A stretch of DNA of 64,000 nucleotides from assembly GCF_900104805.1 (NCBI RefSeq), contig NZ_LT629751.1, positions 1,841,001 through 1,905,000 of the forward strand, written 5' to 3'. The DNA is from Pseudomonas oryzae (GTDB taxonomy: Bacteria > Pseudomonadota > Gammaproteobacteria > Pseudomonadales > Pseudomonadaceae). Made by a program: the position numbers and the translations under genes. The notes below the pieces were generated by a model. The model was not told where the DNA came from, made no database searches, and was given only the letters and a program-made list of their open reading frames with translations. Positions 17,961-28,632 of the stretch are shown here, one piece after another; the stretch's first letter is position 1; every line of letters starts with the position of its first letter.

Positions 17961-19724
17961 ATGGAGTTTCTCGAACAACCGCCGCGCTTCCTGTTCTTCA
18001 CCGGCAAGGGCGGCGTGGGCAAGACCTCGCTGGCCTGCGCCAGCGCCATCCGCTTGGCCGAAAGCGGCAAGCGGGTGCTGCTGGTGAGCACCGACCCGGC
18101 CTCCAACGTCGGCCAGGTGTTCGACATCGCCATCGGCAACCGCATCACCCCGGTGCCGGCGGTGGCCAACCTGGCGGCGCTGGAGATCGACCCGCAGGCC
18201 GCCGCCGCGGCCTACCGCGAGCGCATCGTCGGCCCGGCCCGCGGCAAGCTGGCGGAGGACGAGGTGCGCGGCATGGAGGAGCAGTTGTCCGGCGCCTGCA
18301 CCACCGAGATCGCCGCCTTCGACGAGTTCACCGCGCTGCTGGTCGACTCCGCGCTGACCGCCGACTACCAGCACATCCTGTTCGACACCGCACCGACCGG
18401 CCACACCATCCGCCTGTTGCAGCTGCCCGGCGCATGGAGCGGCTTCCTCGACGCCGGCATGGGCGACGCCTCCTGCCTCGGTCCGCTGGCCGGGCTGGAC
18501 AAGCAGCGCAGCCAGTACCGCGAGGCGGTCGAGGCGCTGGCCGATCCGCAGCGCACCCGCCTGGTGCTGGTGGCGCGCGCCCAGCAGGCCACCCTGCGCG
18601 AGGTGGCACGCACCCACGAGGAGCTCGCCGCCATCGGCCTGCGCCAGCAGTATCTGGTAATCAACGGCGTGCTGCCGCCGCTCGAGGCCGCGCAGGACGC
18701 CCTGGCCGCCGCCGTGTGCCAGCGCGAGCAGGCGGCGCTGGCGGCCATGCCCGAGGCACTGCGCGCGCTGCCCTGCGACCGTATCGCGCTCAAGCCGTTC
18801 AACCTGGTCGGCGTCGCGGCGCTGCGCCAGCTGCTCGACGGCGAGCCCGACGCGCACCTCGAGCCGGTGCCGCCCGCCCCCGCGCCGCAGGCGCCGAGCC
18901 TGGCCGGGCTGGTCGACGACATCGCCGCCGACGGCCATGGTCTGGTGATGCTGATGGGCAAGGGCGGCGTGGGCAAGACCACCCTCGCCGCCGCGGTGGC
19001 GGTGGAGCTGGCCCGGCGCGGCCTGCCGGTGCACCTGACCACTTCCGACCCGGCCGCGCACCTGGCCGAAACCCTCGCCGGCTCGCTGGACAACCTGACG
19101 GTGAGCCGCATCGACCCGCACGCCGAGACCGAGCGCTATCGCCAGCACGTGATGGCGACCAAGGGCGCCAGGCTCGACGAGCACGGCAAGGCGCTGCTGG
19201 CCGAGGACCTGCGCTCGCCGTGCACCGAGGAGATCGCCGTGTTCCAGGCCTTCTCGCGGATCATCCGCGAGGCGGGCCGCAAGTTCGTGGTGATGGACAC
19301 CGCGCCGACCGGCCACACCCTGCTGCTGCTCGACGCCACCGGCGCCTACCACCGCGAGATCGAGCGGCAGATGAGCGGCAGCAACATGCGCTTCACCACG
19401 CCGATGATGCAGCTGCAGGATCCGCAGCAGACCAAGGTGCTGCTGGTCGCCCTGGCGGAGACCACGCCGGTGCTGGAGGCCGCCAACCTGCAGGCCGACC
19501 TGCGCCGCGCCGGCATCGAGCCCTGGGCCTGGGTGATCAACAACAGCGTCGCCGCGGCCCATACCGACTCGCCGCTGCTGCGCCAGCGGGCCTGGAGCGA
19601 GCTGCGCGAGATCGAGACGGTGGCCGACCGGCATGCCCGCCGCTACGCGGTGGTGCCGCTGCTCAGCGAGGAGCCGATCGGCGTGCGACGCCTGCTGCAG
19701 CTGTGCGGCCAGCCCGCGCGCTGA
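17961..19724 (+). CDS. arsA: Arsenite-stimulated ATPase ArsA
   Basis: A 587-residue duplicated GET3/ArsA-type ATPase. Both halves carry a deviant Walker A (FFTGKGGVGKTS near residue 14; LMGKGGVGKTT near residue 333) and a DTAPTGHT signature. Cys residues at the expected metalloid positions are present: GACTTEI, DASCLGP and LRSPCTEEI, corresponding to the three arsenite-binding Cys of E. coli ArsA. It energises the adjacent permease. GGAGG precedes the ATG, 14 bp after acr3. The partner ArsD is missing, which happens in some operons. Confidence 0.95.
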   Translation: MEFLEQPPRFLFFTGKGGVGKTSLACASAIRLAESGKRVLLVSTDPASNVGQVFDIAIGNRITPVPAVANLAALEIDPQAAAAAYRERIVGPARGKLAEDEVRGMEEQLSGACTTEIAAFDEFTALLVDSALTADYQHILFDTAPTGHTIRLLQLPGAWSGFLDAGMGDASCLGPLAGLDKQRSQYREAVEALADPQRTRLVLVARAQQATLREVARTHEELAAIGLRQQYLVINGVLPPLEAAQDALAAAVCQREQAALAAMPEALRALPCDRIALKPFNLVGVAALRQLLDGEPDAHLEPVPPAPAPQAPSLAGLVDDIAADGHGLVMLMGKGGVGKTTLAAAVAVELARRGLPVHLTTSDPAAHLAETLAGSLDNLTVSRIDPHAETERYRQHVMATKGARLDEHGKALLAEDLRSPCTEEIAVFQAFSRIIREAGRKFVVMDTAPTGHTLLLLDATGAYHREIERQMSGSNMRFTTPMMQLQDPQQTKVLLVALAETTPVLEAANLQADLRRAGIEPWAWVINNSVAAAHTDSPLLRQRAWSELREIETVADRHARRYAVVPLLSEEPIGVRRLLQLCGQPAR

Positions 19725-19817
19725 AGCCCCGCTCCGCCAGCGCGCCGAACCGGCCGGCACTGCCGAGGGGGTTGCCGTCCGGGCCGCGGCCCGGGCGAGC
19801 GATTGCGCCGACCGGGT

Positions 19818-20495
19818 TCAGGCGACCGCGCGCCGACGCGGCTGACGCACATTGGCGCTCTCGCCGCAGCAACAGGCCCGCAGGTCCATCTTGAGCCCCT
19901 CGGCCACCGCGTACAGGTAGTCGCTGTCGGTCTGCGCGTGGCCCTGGATCACCAGCAGCGCCGAGCGGGTCGCGGCGCTCACCGCGGTGGCCGCCGACTG
20001 CAGGTACTCCATGCGACACAGCACCTGGCCATCGCCGTCGAAGTAGGTGTACTCGCCGGCCGGCAGGCGCACCGGCGGCAGCCCGCGGCGCACCAGGAAA
20101 CGCTCGCCGCCGCGACTCAGCGCCAGGCTCACCGGCAGGCGCAGGTGCTGCAGGTCGTGGGCCCAGATCGACAGACCGCTGTTCAGCGACCACTGCTGGT
20201 AGAGGTCGACCAGTGGGGAGACGGCGGGCAGGCTGCCGTGGGCCAGGTAGCGCTCGAACAGCGCCTGCGGCAGCGGCGGGAAGGCACTCGGCGTGCGCCC
20301 GATCAGCTCGCGCAGGGCATGGAAGCCCTGCTGGCCGCTCAGGCTGTGCTCGGCGTCGAAGGCGGCGCGCAGGCTGGCCAGGCGCTCCAGCAGGCGCGGC
20401 AACGGCGCCCGGTTATCCAGGCCGTGCACGCTGAACGCGATGGCCTTGAGGCCCAGGTCGGCCGGGGTATCGAGCTTGAATACGGGAATCAGCAT
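19818..20495 (-). CDS. B3/B4 tRNA-binding-domain protein
   Basis: A 225-residue soluble protein. The core resembles the B3/B4 domain of the phenylalanyl-tRNA synthetase beta chain: GFHALRELIGRTPSAFPPLPQALFERYLAHGSLPAVSPLVDLYQQWSL-type pattern, then PVSLALSRGGERFLVRRG. Stand-alone B3/B4 proteins are thought to edit or bind aminoacyl-tRNA, but most are uncharacterised. The C-terminus has an unusual ACCCGES Cys cluster followed by a basic tail. The start MLIPVFKLD is chosen over an ATG 11 codons upstream. It is convergent with arsA and probably not part of the arsenic system. Confidence 0.7.
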   Translation of the reverse strand: MLIPVFKLDTPADLGLKAIAFSVHGLDNRAPLPRLLERLASLRAAFDAEHSLSGQQGFHALRELIGRTPSAFPPLPQALFERYLAHGSLPAVSPLVDLYQQWSLNSGLSIWAHDLQHLRLPVSLALSRGGERFLVRRGLPPVRLPAGEYTYFDGDGQVLCRMEYLQSAATAVSAATRSALLVIQGHAQTDSDYLYAVAEGLKMDLRACCCGESANVRQPRRRAVA

Positions 20496-20842
20496 CGCGC
20501 GCTCTCCGCTGGGGAACACTCCACACAAGTCACCTGCCGTCGCGTGCGCGGCAGCGACTCGAGGCTGCCCCTGGCGGCGATGGCAAGGGATCGCCTACAC
20601 GATTTGTGCCAATTGAAATTTCCCTTCCACTTCAATGACCTGGGAATGATCGACAGCGCGCCGGGAACGACAGGCGGGGCGACAATGTCCACTTTCTGTC
20701 GCAATAGCGACCAGCGTGCGGTGGGCTGGCGGCTGCCTTAAGCCTCGATTAAGCCTGCCACGGCAGACTGAGAACCAGTTGGCATATGCCATCGATCTGG
20801 CACACTCGCCCCACCACAAGAAAACCAACAACGAGCTCCATC

Positions 20843-22678
20843 ATGTCCCTTGCCCTTTCCCGGCGCATCGACGCCTTCTACTGGCTGCTGACCTGGCTGG
20901 CCGTCGCCCTGCATCTGGGGCGCTTCTTCGACCTCGCCGCCACCCCCCTGGTGCTCGGCTACCAGCTGGTGCTGATCGGCAGCTATGCCCTGTTGTTCAT
21001 CGCCCCGGCCTGGGCCCTCAGCCGCCTGGCCGGCCGTTTCGCGCCGCGCGCCGGCACCGTGCTTGCCGTGCTGCTGGCCGGCCTGGTGCAGCTGGCGCTG
21101 TACGGCGATCACCTGCTCTGGCAGCTCTACGGCTTCCACCTCAACGGCTTCGTCTGGAACATCCTCACCACCCCGGGCGGCATCGAGGCGCTGGGCTCCT
21201 CGGCGTCCACCGAGCGCGAGGTGGCGCTGCTCGCCGCCGCCATCTTCGCCGGCCAGGGCGTACTGCGCCTGCTGGCCCGCGGCGTGGCCCGCCTGCGCCT
21301 GCCGGCGCCGCGGCTGGCCTGGGTGCTGCCACTGTTCCTGGTCGCCACCCTGGGCGAGCGGGTCAGCTACGGCGTCGGCCACTTCTACGGCTACAGCCCG
21401 GTGCTGGAGAGCGCCCAGCGCGTGCCCTTCTACCAGCCGCTGACCATGCGCCGGGTGCTGGAGAAGCAGTTCGGCCTGGAGCGCCCGCAGCGCATGGAGG
21501 TCGCCAGCGCCGAGCTGAAGGGCAAGCTGCGCTACCCGCAGGCGCCGCTGCGCATCGAGGCGCCGGCCAGGCCGCTGAACATCGTCTGGCTGGTCGCCGA
21601 ATCCTGGCGCGCCGATACCCTGAATGAGCGGGTGATGCCGCAGACCCACGCCTTCGCCCAGCGCGCGCAACACTTCGTCAGCCACTTCTCCGGCGGCAAC
21701 GGTACGCGCATCGGCATGTTCAGCCAGTTCTACGGCCTGCCGGCCAACCTGTGGTTCCCGGTGCTCGACGCCCGCGTCGGCAGCCCGCTGATCGACGTGC
21801 TGCAGCAGCAGGACTACCAGATCAAGCTGTTCACCAGCGCGCGCTTCAGCTATCCGGAATTCGACAAGACCCTGTTCGTCAAGGTGCCGCGCGCGCAGAT
21901 GGTCGAGGACGACCAGGGGGACACCTGGGCGCGCGACCGTCGCAACGTCGACCGGCTGCTCGAGTTCGTCGACCAGCGCGACCCGGCCAAGCCGTTCATG
22001 ACCTTCCTGTTCTTCGAGTCGCCGCACGCCAACTACAACTTCCCGCCCGAGTCGGTGCTCGAGCCGGACTACCTGCCGGACTTCAGCTATGCCAGCATGG
22101 ACCTGTCCCGCGACATCAAGGGCATCCACAACCGCTACCTGAACGCCGTACATCATCTGGACAGCCAGCTGGCGCGGGTCACCGCGCACCTCGAGGCCAA
22201 GGGCCTGCTCGACGACACCCTGGTGGTGATCACCGGCGACCACGGCGAGGAGTTCATGGAAAAGGGCCGCTGGGGCCACAACTCCACCTTCGTCGACGAG
22301 CAGCTGCGCGTGCCGCTGGTGCTGTGGATTCCCGGCCGCGCGCCGCATCAGGAAAGCCTGCGCACCAGCCACGTCGACCTGCTGCCGACCCTGCTGCCGC
22401 TGCTCGGCGTGCACAACCCGAGCAGCGACTACGCCATCGGCCACAGCCTGTTCCAGCCGCAGAGCGACCGCCTGCTGCTGGCCGGCGACTGGGACCGCCT
22501 GGCCTTCCTCGGCGAGGAATACAAGCTGGTGCTGCCGTTCAGCAGCGGCAGCTTCGTCGGCATGGATGTCAGCCATGCCGACGACCGTCAGGTGCCCGAC
22601 ATCTCCAGCGTGCTGCAGAGCAAGCTGCCGCGGGTGCAGAGCGAGATGGGCAGCCTGCGCCGCTTCCTCGCCCACTGA
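20843..22678 (+). CDS. Inner-membrane sulfatase-fold protein (YejM/LtaS-like)
   Basis: A 611-residue protein. About five N-terminal membrane helices (residues 10-190) precede a periplasmic alkaline-phosphatase/sulfatase domain. Motifs: VWLVAESWRADTLNE for the metal-binding start, with Thr or Ser as usual nucleophile candidate in SGGNGTRIGMFSQFYG, and VVITGDHGEEFMEKGRWGHNSTF for the metal-binding DH and H. The layout fits the DUF3413-sulfatase/YejM-PbgA group or phosphoglycerol/phosphoethanolamine transferases; the substrate cannot be told from sequence. A strong hairpin follows the stop. It stands between a B3/B4 gene and copS with no functional link visible. Confidence 0.8.
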   Translation: MSLALSRRIDAFYWLLTWLAVALHLGRFFDLAATPLVLGYQLVLIGSYALLFIAPAWALSRLAGRFAPRAGTVLAVLLAGLVQLALYGDHLLWQLYGFHLNGFVWNILTTPGGIEALGSSASTEREVALLAAAIFAGQGVLRLLARGVARLRLPAPRLAWVLPLFLVATLGERVSYGVGHFYGYSPVLESAQRVPFYQPLTMRRVLEKQFGLERPQRMEVASAELKGKLRYPQAPLRIEAPARPLNIVWLVAESWRADTLNERVMPQTHAFAQRAQHFVSHFSGGNGTRIGMFSQFYGLPANLWFPVLDARVGSPLIDVLQQQDYQIKLFTSARFSYPEFDKTLFVKVPRAQMVEDDQGDTWARDRRNVDRLLEFVDQRDPAKPFMTFLFFESPHANYNFPPESVLEPDYLPDFSYASMDLSRDIKGIHNRYLNAVHHLDSQLARVTAHLEAKGLLDDTLVVITGDHGEEFMEKGRWGHNSTFVDEQLRVPLVLWIPGRAPHQESLRTSHVDLLPTLLPLLGVHNPSSDYAIGHSLFQPQSDRLLLAGDWDRLAFLGEEYKLVLPFSSGSFVGMDVSHADDRQVPDISSVLQSKLPRVQSEMGSLRRFLAH

Positions 22679-22694
22679 CCACCGCCCTCCCCGC

Positions 22695-22716
22695 GCGCCC
22701 GCCAGCCGGCGGGCGC
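22695..22716 (+). terminator. Rho-independent terminator of the sulfatase-fold gene
   Basis: GCGCCCGCC and GGCGGGCGC form a perfect 9-bp stem with loop AGCC, followed by TTTC. It lies in the 40-bp gap between this gene and convergent copS. Confidence 0.75.
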
Positions 22717-22718
22717 TT

Positions 22719-24092
22719 TCACTGGCAGGCGGGAAAGTCCAGCTCGAAACGGGTGACGCCACCCGCCGATTCGCAGCGGATGCTGCCGCGATGGGCCTCG
22801 ACGATCGAACGGGTGATCGCCAGGCCGAGGCCGGCATGGTTGCCGCCCTCGCGGCGCGCCGGGTCGGCGCGGTAGAAGCGGTCGAACAGTCGCCCCAGAT
22901 GCTCGGCGGGAATGCCCGGCCCCGGGTTCTCCACCGCCAGCGTCACCTGCCCTGCCCGCTCGGCGATGCGCACGCGGATGCAGCCGCCGGTCGGCGTGTA
23001 GCGCAGCGCGTTGGCCAGCAGGTTGGACAGTGCGCGGCGCAGCATGCCGGCGTCGCCGGTGATGGTCCCCGCGCCCTCCTGCTCCAGCTCCACCCCGGCC
23101 TCCTCGCCGAGCAGGCGGTAGTAGTCGAGCAACTGCGCGGTCAGCTGCTGCAGGGCCACCGGCTGGCGCTCGGGGACGATCAGGCCGTTGTCGGCCTTGG
23201 CGAGGAACAGCATGTCGTCGATCATCCGCGCCATGCGCTTGAGGTCCTCGAGGTTGCCGTACAGCGCCTCCTGGTACTCCTCCAGGCTGCGCGCGCGGCC
23301 GAGCACCACCTCGGTGTGGGTCATCAGCTGGGTCAGCGGCGTGCGCAGCTCATGGGCGATGTCGGCGGAGAAGTTGGACAGGCGCACGAAGGATTCGTCG
23401 AGGCGCTCGAGCATGCCGTTGAACGAGGACACCAGCGGGCGCAGCTCCACCGGCAGCGCCTGCTCCGGGATGCGCTCCTTGAGCGAGCGCGCCGACACCG
23501 TGGCGGCCACCTGGGTGACCTCGCGCAGCGGGCGCAGGCCACTGCGCGCCACCAGCCAGCCCAGCCCGGCGCTGAGCAGCGCGCTGATGCCCAAGGCGAT
23601 CCACAGCCAGCGCTCCAGCTCGGCGAAGAACGCCTCGTGGTGGGTGACGTCCAGCGCCAGCAGCAGGGTCAGGCCCCGCGCGCGGCCCACCAGCGGCACC
23701 CGGCTGGTCATCCCGCGCAGCAGGTGGTCGCCGTCCTGCCACAGCCACAGACTGCCGCTCGCCTCGCGCAACGCCTCGGGCAGGCTCGCCCCCTCCGGCT
23801 CGGCGAACAGCACCCGGCCATCGGCATCGAGCAGCAGCGCGCGCAGCTCCTGGTGCGCGCCGAGCAGGGCATGCAGCTGCGGGCGCACGCTGTCCAGCTC
23901 GCCGGCATCGCCCAGCGCACCGAGCACGCCCTGGGTGGCGTGCAGCTTCTCCAGCAGGGCATGACGGTCGATGCTCTCGAAGTGCTGGCGGCTGAGCTGC
24001 TGGACGACCAGGCCGGTGGCCAGCAGCACGCCGGTCAGCGCCAGCATGAACAGCACGCCGAGGCGCGCGGTGAGCGACAGGCGCTGGATCAC
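22719..24092 (-). CDS. copS: Copper-sensing histidine kinase CopS
   Basis: A 457-residue membrane sensor kinase. Membrane helices near residues 7-30 and 158-180 flank a periplasmic sensor. A HAMP-like linker, HisKA ([16 protein letters not shown]), and ATPase motifs ([17 protein letters not shown]) follow. The start is GTG overlapping the response-regulator stop in a GTGA junction, so the two are translationally coupled. The heavy-metal kinase architecture (CopS/CusS/CzcS) and the cop boxes nearby favour copper. CzcS-type Zn/Cd sensing is the alternative. Confidence 0.87.
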   Translation of the reverse strand: MIQRLSLTARLGVLFMLALTGVLLATGLVVQQLSRQHFESIDRHALLEKLHATQGVLGALGDAGELDSVRPQLHALLGAHQELRALLLDADGRVLFAEPEGASLPEALREASGSLWLWQDGDHLLRGMTSRVPLVGRARGLTLLLALDVTHHEAFFAELERWLWIALGISALLSAGLGWLVARSGLRPLREVTQVAATVSARSLKERIPEQALPVELRPLVSSFNGMLERLDESFVRLSNFSADIAHELRTPLTQLMTHTEVVLGRARSLEEYQEALYGNLEDLKRMARMIDDMLFLAKADNGLIVPERQPVALQQLTAQLLDYYRLLGEEAGVELEQEGAGTITGDAGMLRRALSNLLANALRYTPTGGCIRVRIAERAGQVTLAVENPGPGIPAEHLGRLFDRFYRADPARREGGNHAGLGLAITRSIVEAHRGSIRCESAGGVTRFELDFPACQ

Positions 24093-24766
24093 GTCGGGGT
24101 ATCCAGCAGATAGCCCATGCCGCGCACGGTGTGGATCAGCTTGGGCTCGAAGCCGTCGTCGATCTTGGCGCGCAGGCGGCGGATGGCCACCTCGATGACG
24201 TTGGTGTCGCTGTCGAAGTTCATGTCCCACACCTGCGAGGCGATCAGCGACTTGGGCAGCACCTCGCCCTGGCGGCGCAGCAGCAGCTCGAGCAGGGCGA
24301 ACTCCTTGGCGGTCAGGTCGATGCGCTGGCCGCCGCGGCTGGCGCGGCGCTTGAGCAGGTCCACCTCGAGATCGGCGACCTGCAGGCGGGTCGGCACCGT
24401 GCTGGCCTGGCCGCGGCGCAGCAGGGTGCGCACCCGCGCCAGCAGCTCGGCGAAGGCGAACGGCTTGACCAGGTAGTCGTCGGCACCCAGCTCCAGGCCC
24501 TTGACCCGGTCCTCGACGCGGTCGCGCGCGGTGAGGAACAGCACCGGCAGCGCCTGCCCGGCACCGCGCAGCCGACGCAGCACCTCCCAGCCGTCCAGTC
24601 CGGGCATCATCACGTCCAGCACCAGCAGGTCGTAGTCCTCGGCCAGCGCGCACTGCAGCGCCTCGTTGCCGTTGTCGACACGCTCGACGGCGAACCCCGC
24701 CTCGCTCAGGCCCTGCTGCAGGTAGACGCCGATCTTGGGATCGTCCTCGGCCACCAGGATTTTCAT
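24089..24766 (-). CDS. copR: Copper-responsive OmpR-family regulator CopR
   Basis: A 225-residue response regulator. The receiver domain has [13 protein letters not shown], phospho-acceptor Asp in [13 protein letters not shown], and Lys in YLVKPFAF. The C-terminal winged helix ends [20 protein letters not shown]. The sequence is typical of heavy-metal regulators (CopR/CusR). AAGGAGAG precedes the ATG. A cop box 63-77 bp upstream suggests autoregulation. Two more near-identical boxes occur at other copper genes in the window, supporting CopR rather than CzcR. Confidence 0.9.
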   Translation of the reverse strand: MKILVAEDDPKIGVYLQQGLSEAGFAVERVDNGNEALQCALAEDYDLLVLDVMMPGLDGWEVLRRLRGAGQALPVLFLTARDRVEDRVKGLELGADDYLVKPFAFAELLARVRTLLRRGQASTVPTRLQVADLEVDLLKRRASRGGQRIDLTAKEFALLELLLRRQGEVLPKSLIASQVWDMNFDSDTNVIEVAIRRLRAKIDDGFEPKLIHTVRGMGYLLDTPT

Positions 24767-24828
24767 GGCTTGCTCTCCTTTACCAGGCAAGCGATTGTGA
24801 CGCCACGGCCCCGCCGGCGACCAGTCAC

Positions 24829-24843
24829 TGACAGAAATGTAAT
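24829..24843. promoter_or_regulatory. cop box (CopR site) between copR and the hybrid kinase
   Basis: TGACAGAAATGTAAT, one of three near-identical sites in the window (also 30306 and 37644). The shared pattern is TGAC-R-R-AA-M-TGTAAT. It resembles the Pseudomonas cop box and sits in the divergent copR/hybrid-kinase promoter region. Confidence 0.75.
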
Positions 24844-24965
24844 CCGGCCGGCATGCGCCGACAGCCACGGCCAACCGAACTACCTTGATATGATCCACAC
24901 AGATCCACTCCCCGGTCGGCGCCGTATCTCCTGGCCGGTCACCGCGCGCGAAGGGCCGTAGCCGC

Positions 24966-27900
24966 ATGACAGACAGCAAGGAGACCATGGGCGTGGACGA
25001 CAGCCCCTCCCCGATCCGCCGGCTGGAGCTGATCCGGAAAAGCCTGACCATCGCCGGCCTCTATGCCCTGGCCGGCTTTGCCGCCCTGCTGCTGACCCAC
25101 AGCTCCGGCTATGCCTCGCCGATCTGGCCGGCGGCCGGCATCGCCGTCGCCGCGCTGCTCGCCTGGGGGCCGCGCTGCTGGCCGGGCGTCTGGCTCGGCA
25201 GCCTGCTGGCCCACCTGTGGCTGTATCCCTCGCTGCCGGGAGCCGGTATCGGCGCCCTGCTGGCCACGGCCACCACCCTGCAGTGCCTGCTCGCCACCGC
25301 CCTGGCGCGGCGCTACCTGGGCGGCAGCCTGATGCTGGCCGGCGACCGGGGGCTGGCGACCTGCCTGCTGGCCAGCGGCCCGCTGAGCTGCACCGTGGCC
25401 CCCACCCTCGGCAGCGCGTTGATGCTCGCCGCCGGCCGCATCGAAGCCGACAACCTGCTCAACGAGTGGCTGTTCTGGTGGACCGGCGACACCCTCGGCG
25501 TGCTGCTGTTCGCCCCGCTGGCTCGCCTGCTGTGGCCGGGCGCGCAGCCGCTGCGGATCACCGGCGTCGGCAACTACCGCTTCGCCCTGCCGCTGCTGAT
25601 CACCGCCATCCTGCTGGTAGTCGGTCATCTCGGCCTGTCGCAGCTGGAGGAACTGCGCGCCCGCAGCGAGGCACGCAAGCTGATGGAGGTCATCAGCGAC
25701 AGCGGCTCGCGCGAGCTGGCCGAGACGCTCTACCCGCTCATGGGCCTGGCCCACTTCATCGCCGCCAGCCAGGAGGTGACCCGCGATGAGTTCCGCTACT
25801 ACACGCGCAGCTTCATCAGCCGCCCGGCGATCCTCTCGGTGGACTGGGCGCCGCGCATCACCGGCGCGCAGCGCCCCGCCCTCGAGGCCGCCGCCGCCCT
25901 GGGCGGCTTTCCGGCCTTCCGCATCAGCGATCTGGACAGCGCCGCCCGCCTGCGCCCGGCCGGCGACCGTGACGAGTACTTCCCGGTGCTGTTCAACGAA
26001 CAGGTGGAGATGAGCGAAACGGTGCTCGGCCTCGACCACGCCTTCGAGCAGCCGCGACGCGAGGCCATGCGCCTGGCCCTCGACCAGGGACTGGCGATCG
26101 CCACGGACCGCATCCGCCTGGCGCGCACCCAGCGCCGCGCCTCGCTGGTGTTCATTCCGGTGCACCAGCTCGGCCAGAGCACCGACCCGGGGCCGCCGAC
26201 CGGCTTCGTGGTCGGCGTGCTGGACATCGAGCAACTGTTCGCCCCCCTGCTCGCCATGGCCCGGGAAAGCCAGCTCGCCCTGCGCATCACCGACATCACC
26301 CCCGGCGCAGCGCCCAGCAACCTCATCGGCGCGCTGAGCGCGGGCACGCACAGCGACTGGCGCCACGACTTCGAGATCGGCGGACGCACCTGGCGCCTGG
26401 AGATGGAACCGGAGATGCCGCTGTGGCAGCCCGGCTCGACCACCGAGGGGCGCCTGTTCCTCGGCTTCTCGATCTTCACCGCGTTCCTCGCCGTGTTCGC
26501 CACCCTGAGCAGTGCCGAGCGGCACAGCCTGGTGTCCAGCCAGGTGGCCGTGCAGACCGCCCAGCTGCACCAGGCCGCCAGCCAGCTCGGCACCCTGAAC
26601 AGCGAACTGCAGCAGCGCATCGAGGAGCGCAGCCAGGCGCTCGCCGAGCTGCATGCCAAGCAGGAAGAGATTCGCGCCGTCCTCGACCATCTGCTCGAAT
26701 GCGTGATCACCATCGACAGCCGCGGCATCGTGCACAGCGTCAACCCAGCCATCGAGCCGCTGCTGGGCTACCGCCGGGAGGAACTGCTCGGACGCAGCGT
26801 ATCCTGCCTGCTGACCTCGCCACAGCGCGACCAGCACAACGGCGATATCGAGCACTACCTGCGCACCGGCGATCAGCGCATCATCGGCACCACCCGCGAG
26901 GTCAGCGTGCGCCACAAGGACGGGCATGCGGTCGATCTGGAGCTGAGCGTGTCCGAGTATCGCGCCCACGGCGAGCGCTTCTTCATCGGCACCCTGCGCG
27001 ACATCCGCGAGCAGCGGGCGCTGATCGCCAGCCTGACCCAGGCGCGCGAGGACGCCGAACAGGCCAGCCGCGCCAAGTCGGCCTTCCTCGCGGCGATGAG
27101 CCACGAGATCCGCACGCCGATGAACGGCGTGGTCGGCCTGATCGATGTGCTGGCCCAGGACCAGCTGTCGCCGCACCAGGCCGACCTGATCAAGGCCATC
27201 CGCGACTCCTCGGGCAACCTGCTCGGAGTGATCGACGACATCCTCGACTTCTCGAGGATCGAGGCCGGCAAACTGGAAATCGAGCACGAGCCGCTGCAAC
27301 TGGCCGAACTGGTCGACAACCTGTGCAACACCCTCCGGCCACTGGCCAGCTCGCAGGGGGTGACGCTCATCCACACGCTCGCCGCGGACCTGCCGGCGTG
27401 GGTGGCCAGCGACGCGATGCGCCTGCGGCAGATCCTCTACAACCTGATCGGCAACGCCATCAAGTTCTCCGGCGGGCGCAGCGCACGGCCGGGCCGGGTG
27501 GTGGTGCAGGTCCGCACGGTCGGCCGCAAGCCGCTGCGGGTGGCCATCAGCGTCGCCGACAACGGCATCGGCATCGCCCCGGAGCATCTGGGCAACCTGT
27601 TCACCCCCTTCACCCAGGCGGAAACCTCGACCACCCGTCGCTTCGGTGGCAGCGGCCTGGGCCTGGCCATCTGCCAGCGCCTGGTGGAGCTGCTGGACGG
27701 CGAGATCCGCGTCGCCAGCACCCAGGGCAGCGGCACGCTGTTCAACGTCGAGCTGCCGCTCGAGGTGGTCGAGGCGCCGCAGGCGGCGGGACGCCCCGCT
27801 GCGGCCGGCGAGGAGCCCCTGACCCCGCTGCCGGAACCGGACGCGCCATCGCGCCGGCACATCCTGGTGGTCGAGGACGACCTGCTCAATCGCAAGGTCA

Positions 27901-28616
27901 TCCAGCAGCAGCTCGCCCTGCTCAGCTACCGCTTCGACATGGCCGGCAACGGCGCCGAGGCGCTGGCCATGTGGCGTGCGGGCGACTACGACCTGATCCT
28001 CACCGACCTGCACATGCCGGAGATGGACGGCTACCAGCTGGCCGAGCGGATCCGCAGCGAAGAGGCCGGCCAGCGGCGCATCCCGATCCTAACGCTGACC
28101 GCCAACGCCCTGCGCGGCGAGGCCACCCGCGCGCAGGAGGCCGGCATGGACGAGTACCTGACCAAGCCGATCCGCCTGGCCACGCTGCGCGCAGCGCTGC
28201 AGCGCTGGCTGCCCGGCCCGGAGGCCGCCGCAGCGGAGACGCCGGCCTGCGCCACGGACGCAACGCCAGCGCTGCTCGACCCGACGGCGCTGGCTGCCCT
28301 GGTCGGCGAGGATCGCCAGTTGATCCGCGAGATTCTCGGCGACTACCGCAATGCGTTAGGCTCTCTGCAGGAGCAGGTGCTGCACGCCTTCACACAGGAC
28401 GACCTGGCGGCCGTCGGCGCCCTCGCCCATCGCCTCAAGTCCTCGTCCCGCGCCGTCGGCGCCGCGCGCCTGGGGCAGCTGTGCGAGACACTCGAACAGG
28501 CCGTCAAGCACGGCGACCACGCCGCCCTGGAGCGCGGCATCGACGAATTCAGGTCGCTCTGCGCCGCCACCGGGGCAGGCATCGAACGGTTGTTGGAAGC
28601 CGGTGATACGGCATGA
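24966..28616 (+). CDS. MASE1-CHASE-PAS hybrid histidine kinase with receiver and Hpt domains
   Basis: A 1216-residue membrane sensor. N-terminal MASE1-like helices (about 25-210) are followed by an extracytoplasmic CHASE-like domain (about 220-400), a membrane segment near 500-520, a coiled coil and a PAS domain (about 570-690). Then come HisKA ([17 protein letters not shown], His near 713), ATPase ([18 protein letters not shown]), a receiver ([13 protein letters not shown] near 964; [14 protein letters not shown]), and an Hpt domain ([10 protein letters not shown] near 1154). It is divergent from copR across a shared cop box and followed 16 bp later by a REC-EAL gene. The start at 24966 is the longest; an ATG at 24987 has AAGGAG just upstream and is possible. 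The ligand is unknown. Confidence 0.9.
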   Translation: MTDSKETMGVDDSPSPIRRLELIRKSLTIAGLYALAGFAALLLTHSSGYASPIWPAAGIAVAALLAWGPRCWPGVWLGSLLAHLWLYPSLPGAGIGALLATATTLQCLLATALARRYLGGSLMLAGDRGLATCLLASGPLSCTVAPTLGSALMLAAGRIEADNLLNEWLFWWTGDTLGVLLFAPLARLLWPGAQPLRITGVGNYRFALPLLITAILLVVGHLGLSQLEELRARSEARKLMEVISDSGSRELAETLYPLMGLAHFIAASQEVTRDEFRYYTRSFISRPAILSVDWAPRITGAQRPALEAAAALGGFPAFRISDLDSAARLRPAGDRDEYFPVLFNEQVEMSETVLGLDHAFEQPRREAMRLALDQGLAIATDRIRLARTQRRASLVFIPVHQLGQSTDPGPPTGFVVGVLDIEQLFAPLLAMARESQLALRITDITPGAAPSNLIGALSAGTHSDWRHDFEIGGRTWRLEMEPEMPLWQPGSTTEGRLFLGFSIFTAFLAVFATLSSAERHSLVSSQVAVQTAQLHQAASQLGTLNSELQQRIEERSQALAELHAKQEEIRAVLDHLLECVITIDSRGIVHSVNPAIEPLLGYRREELLGRSVSCLLTSPQRDQHNGDIEHYLRTGDQRIIGTTREVSVRHKDGHAVDLELSVSEYRAHGERFFIGTLRDIREQRALIASLTQAREDAEQASRAKSAFLAAMSHEIRTPMNGVVGLIDVLAQDQLSPHQADLIKAIRDSSGNLLGVIDDILDFSRIEAGKLEIEHEPLQLAELVDNLCNTLRPLASSQGVTLIHTLAADLPAWVASDAMRLRQILYNLIGNAIKFSGGRSARPGRVVVQVRTVGRKPLRVAISVADNGIGIAPEHLGNLFTPFTQAETSTTRRFGGSGLGLAICQRLVELLDGEIRVASTQGSGTLFNVELPLEVVEAPQAAGRPAAAGEEPLTPLPEPDAPSRRHILVVEDDLLNRKVIQQQLALLSYRFDMAGNGAEALAMWRAGDYDLILTDLHMPEMDGYQLAERIRSEEAGQRRIPILTLTANALRGEATRAQEAGMDEYLTKPIRLATLRAALQRWLPGPEAAAAETPACATDATPALLDPTALAALVGEDRQLIREILGDYRNALGSLQEQVLHAFTQDDLAAVGALAHRLKSSSRAVGAARLGQLCETLEQAVKHGDHAALERGIDEFRSLCAATGAGIERLLEAGDTA

Positions 28617-28632
28617 GCAGGAGGCACCCCCG

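Noticed and set aside
24939-28013. 1024-codon open frame on the minus strand
   Set aside because: Antisense to the hybrid kinase; the translation is low-complexity Gln/Ala/Gly with no domain.
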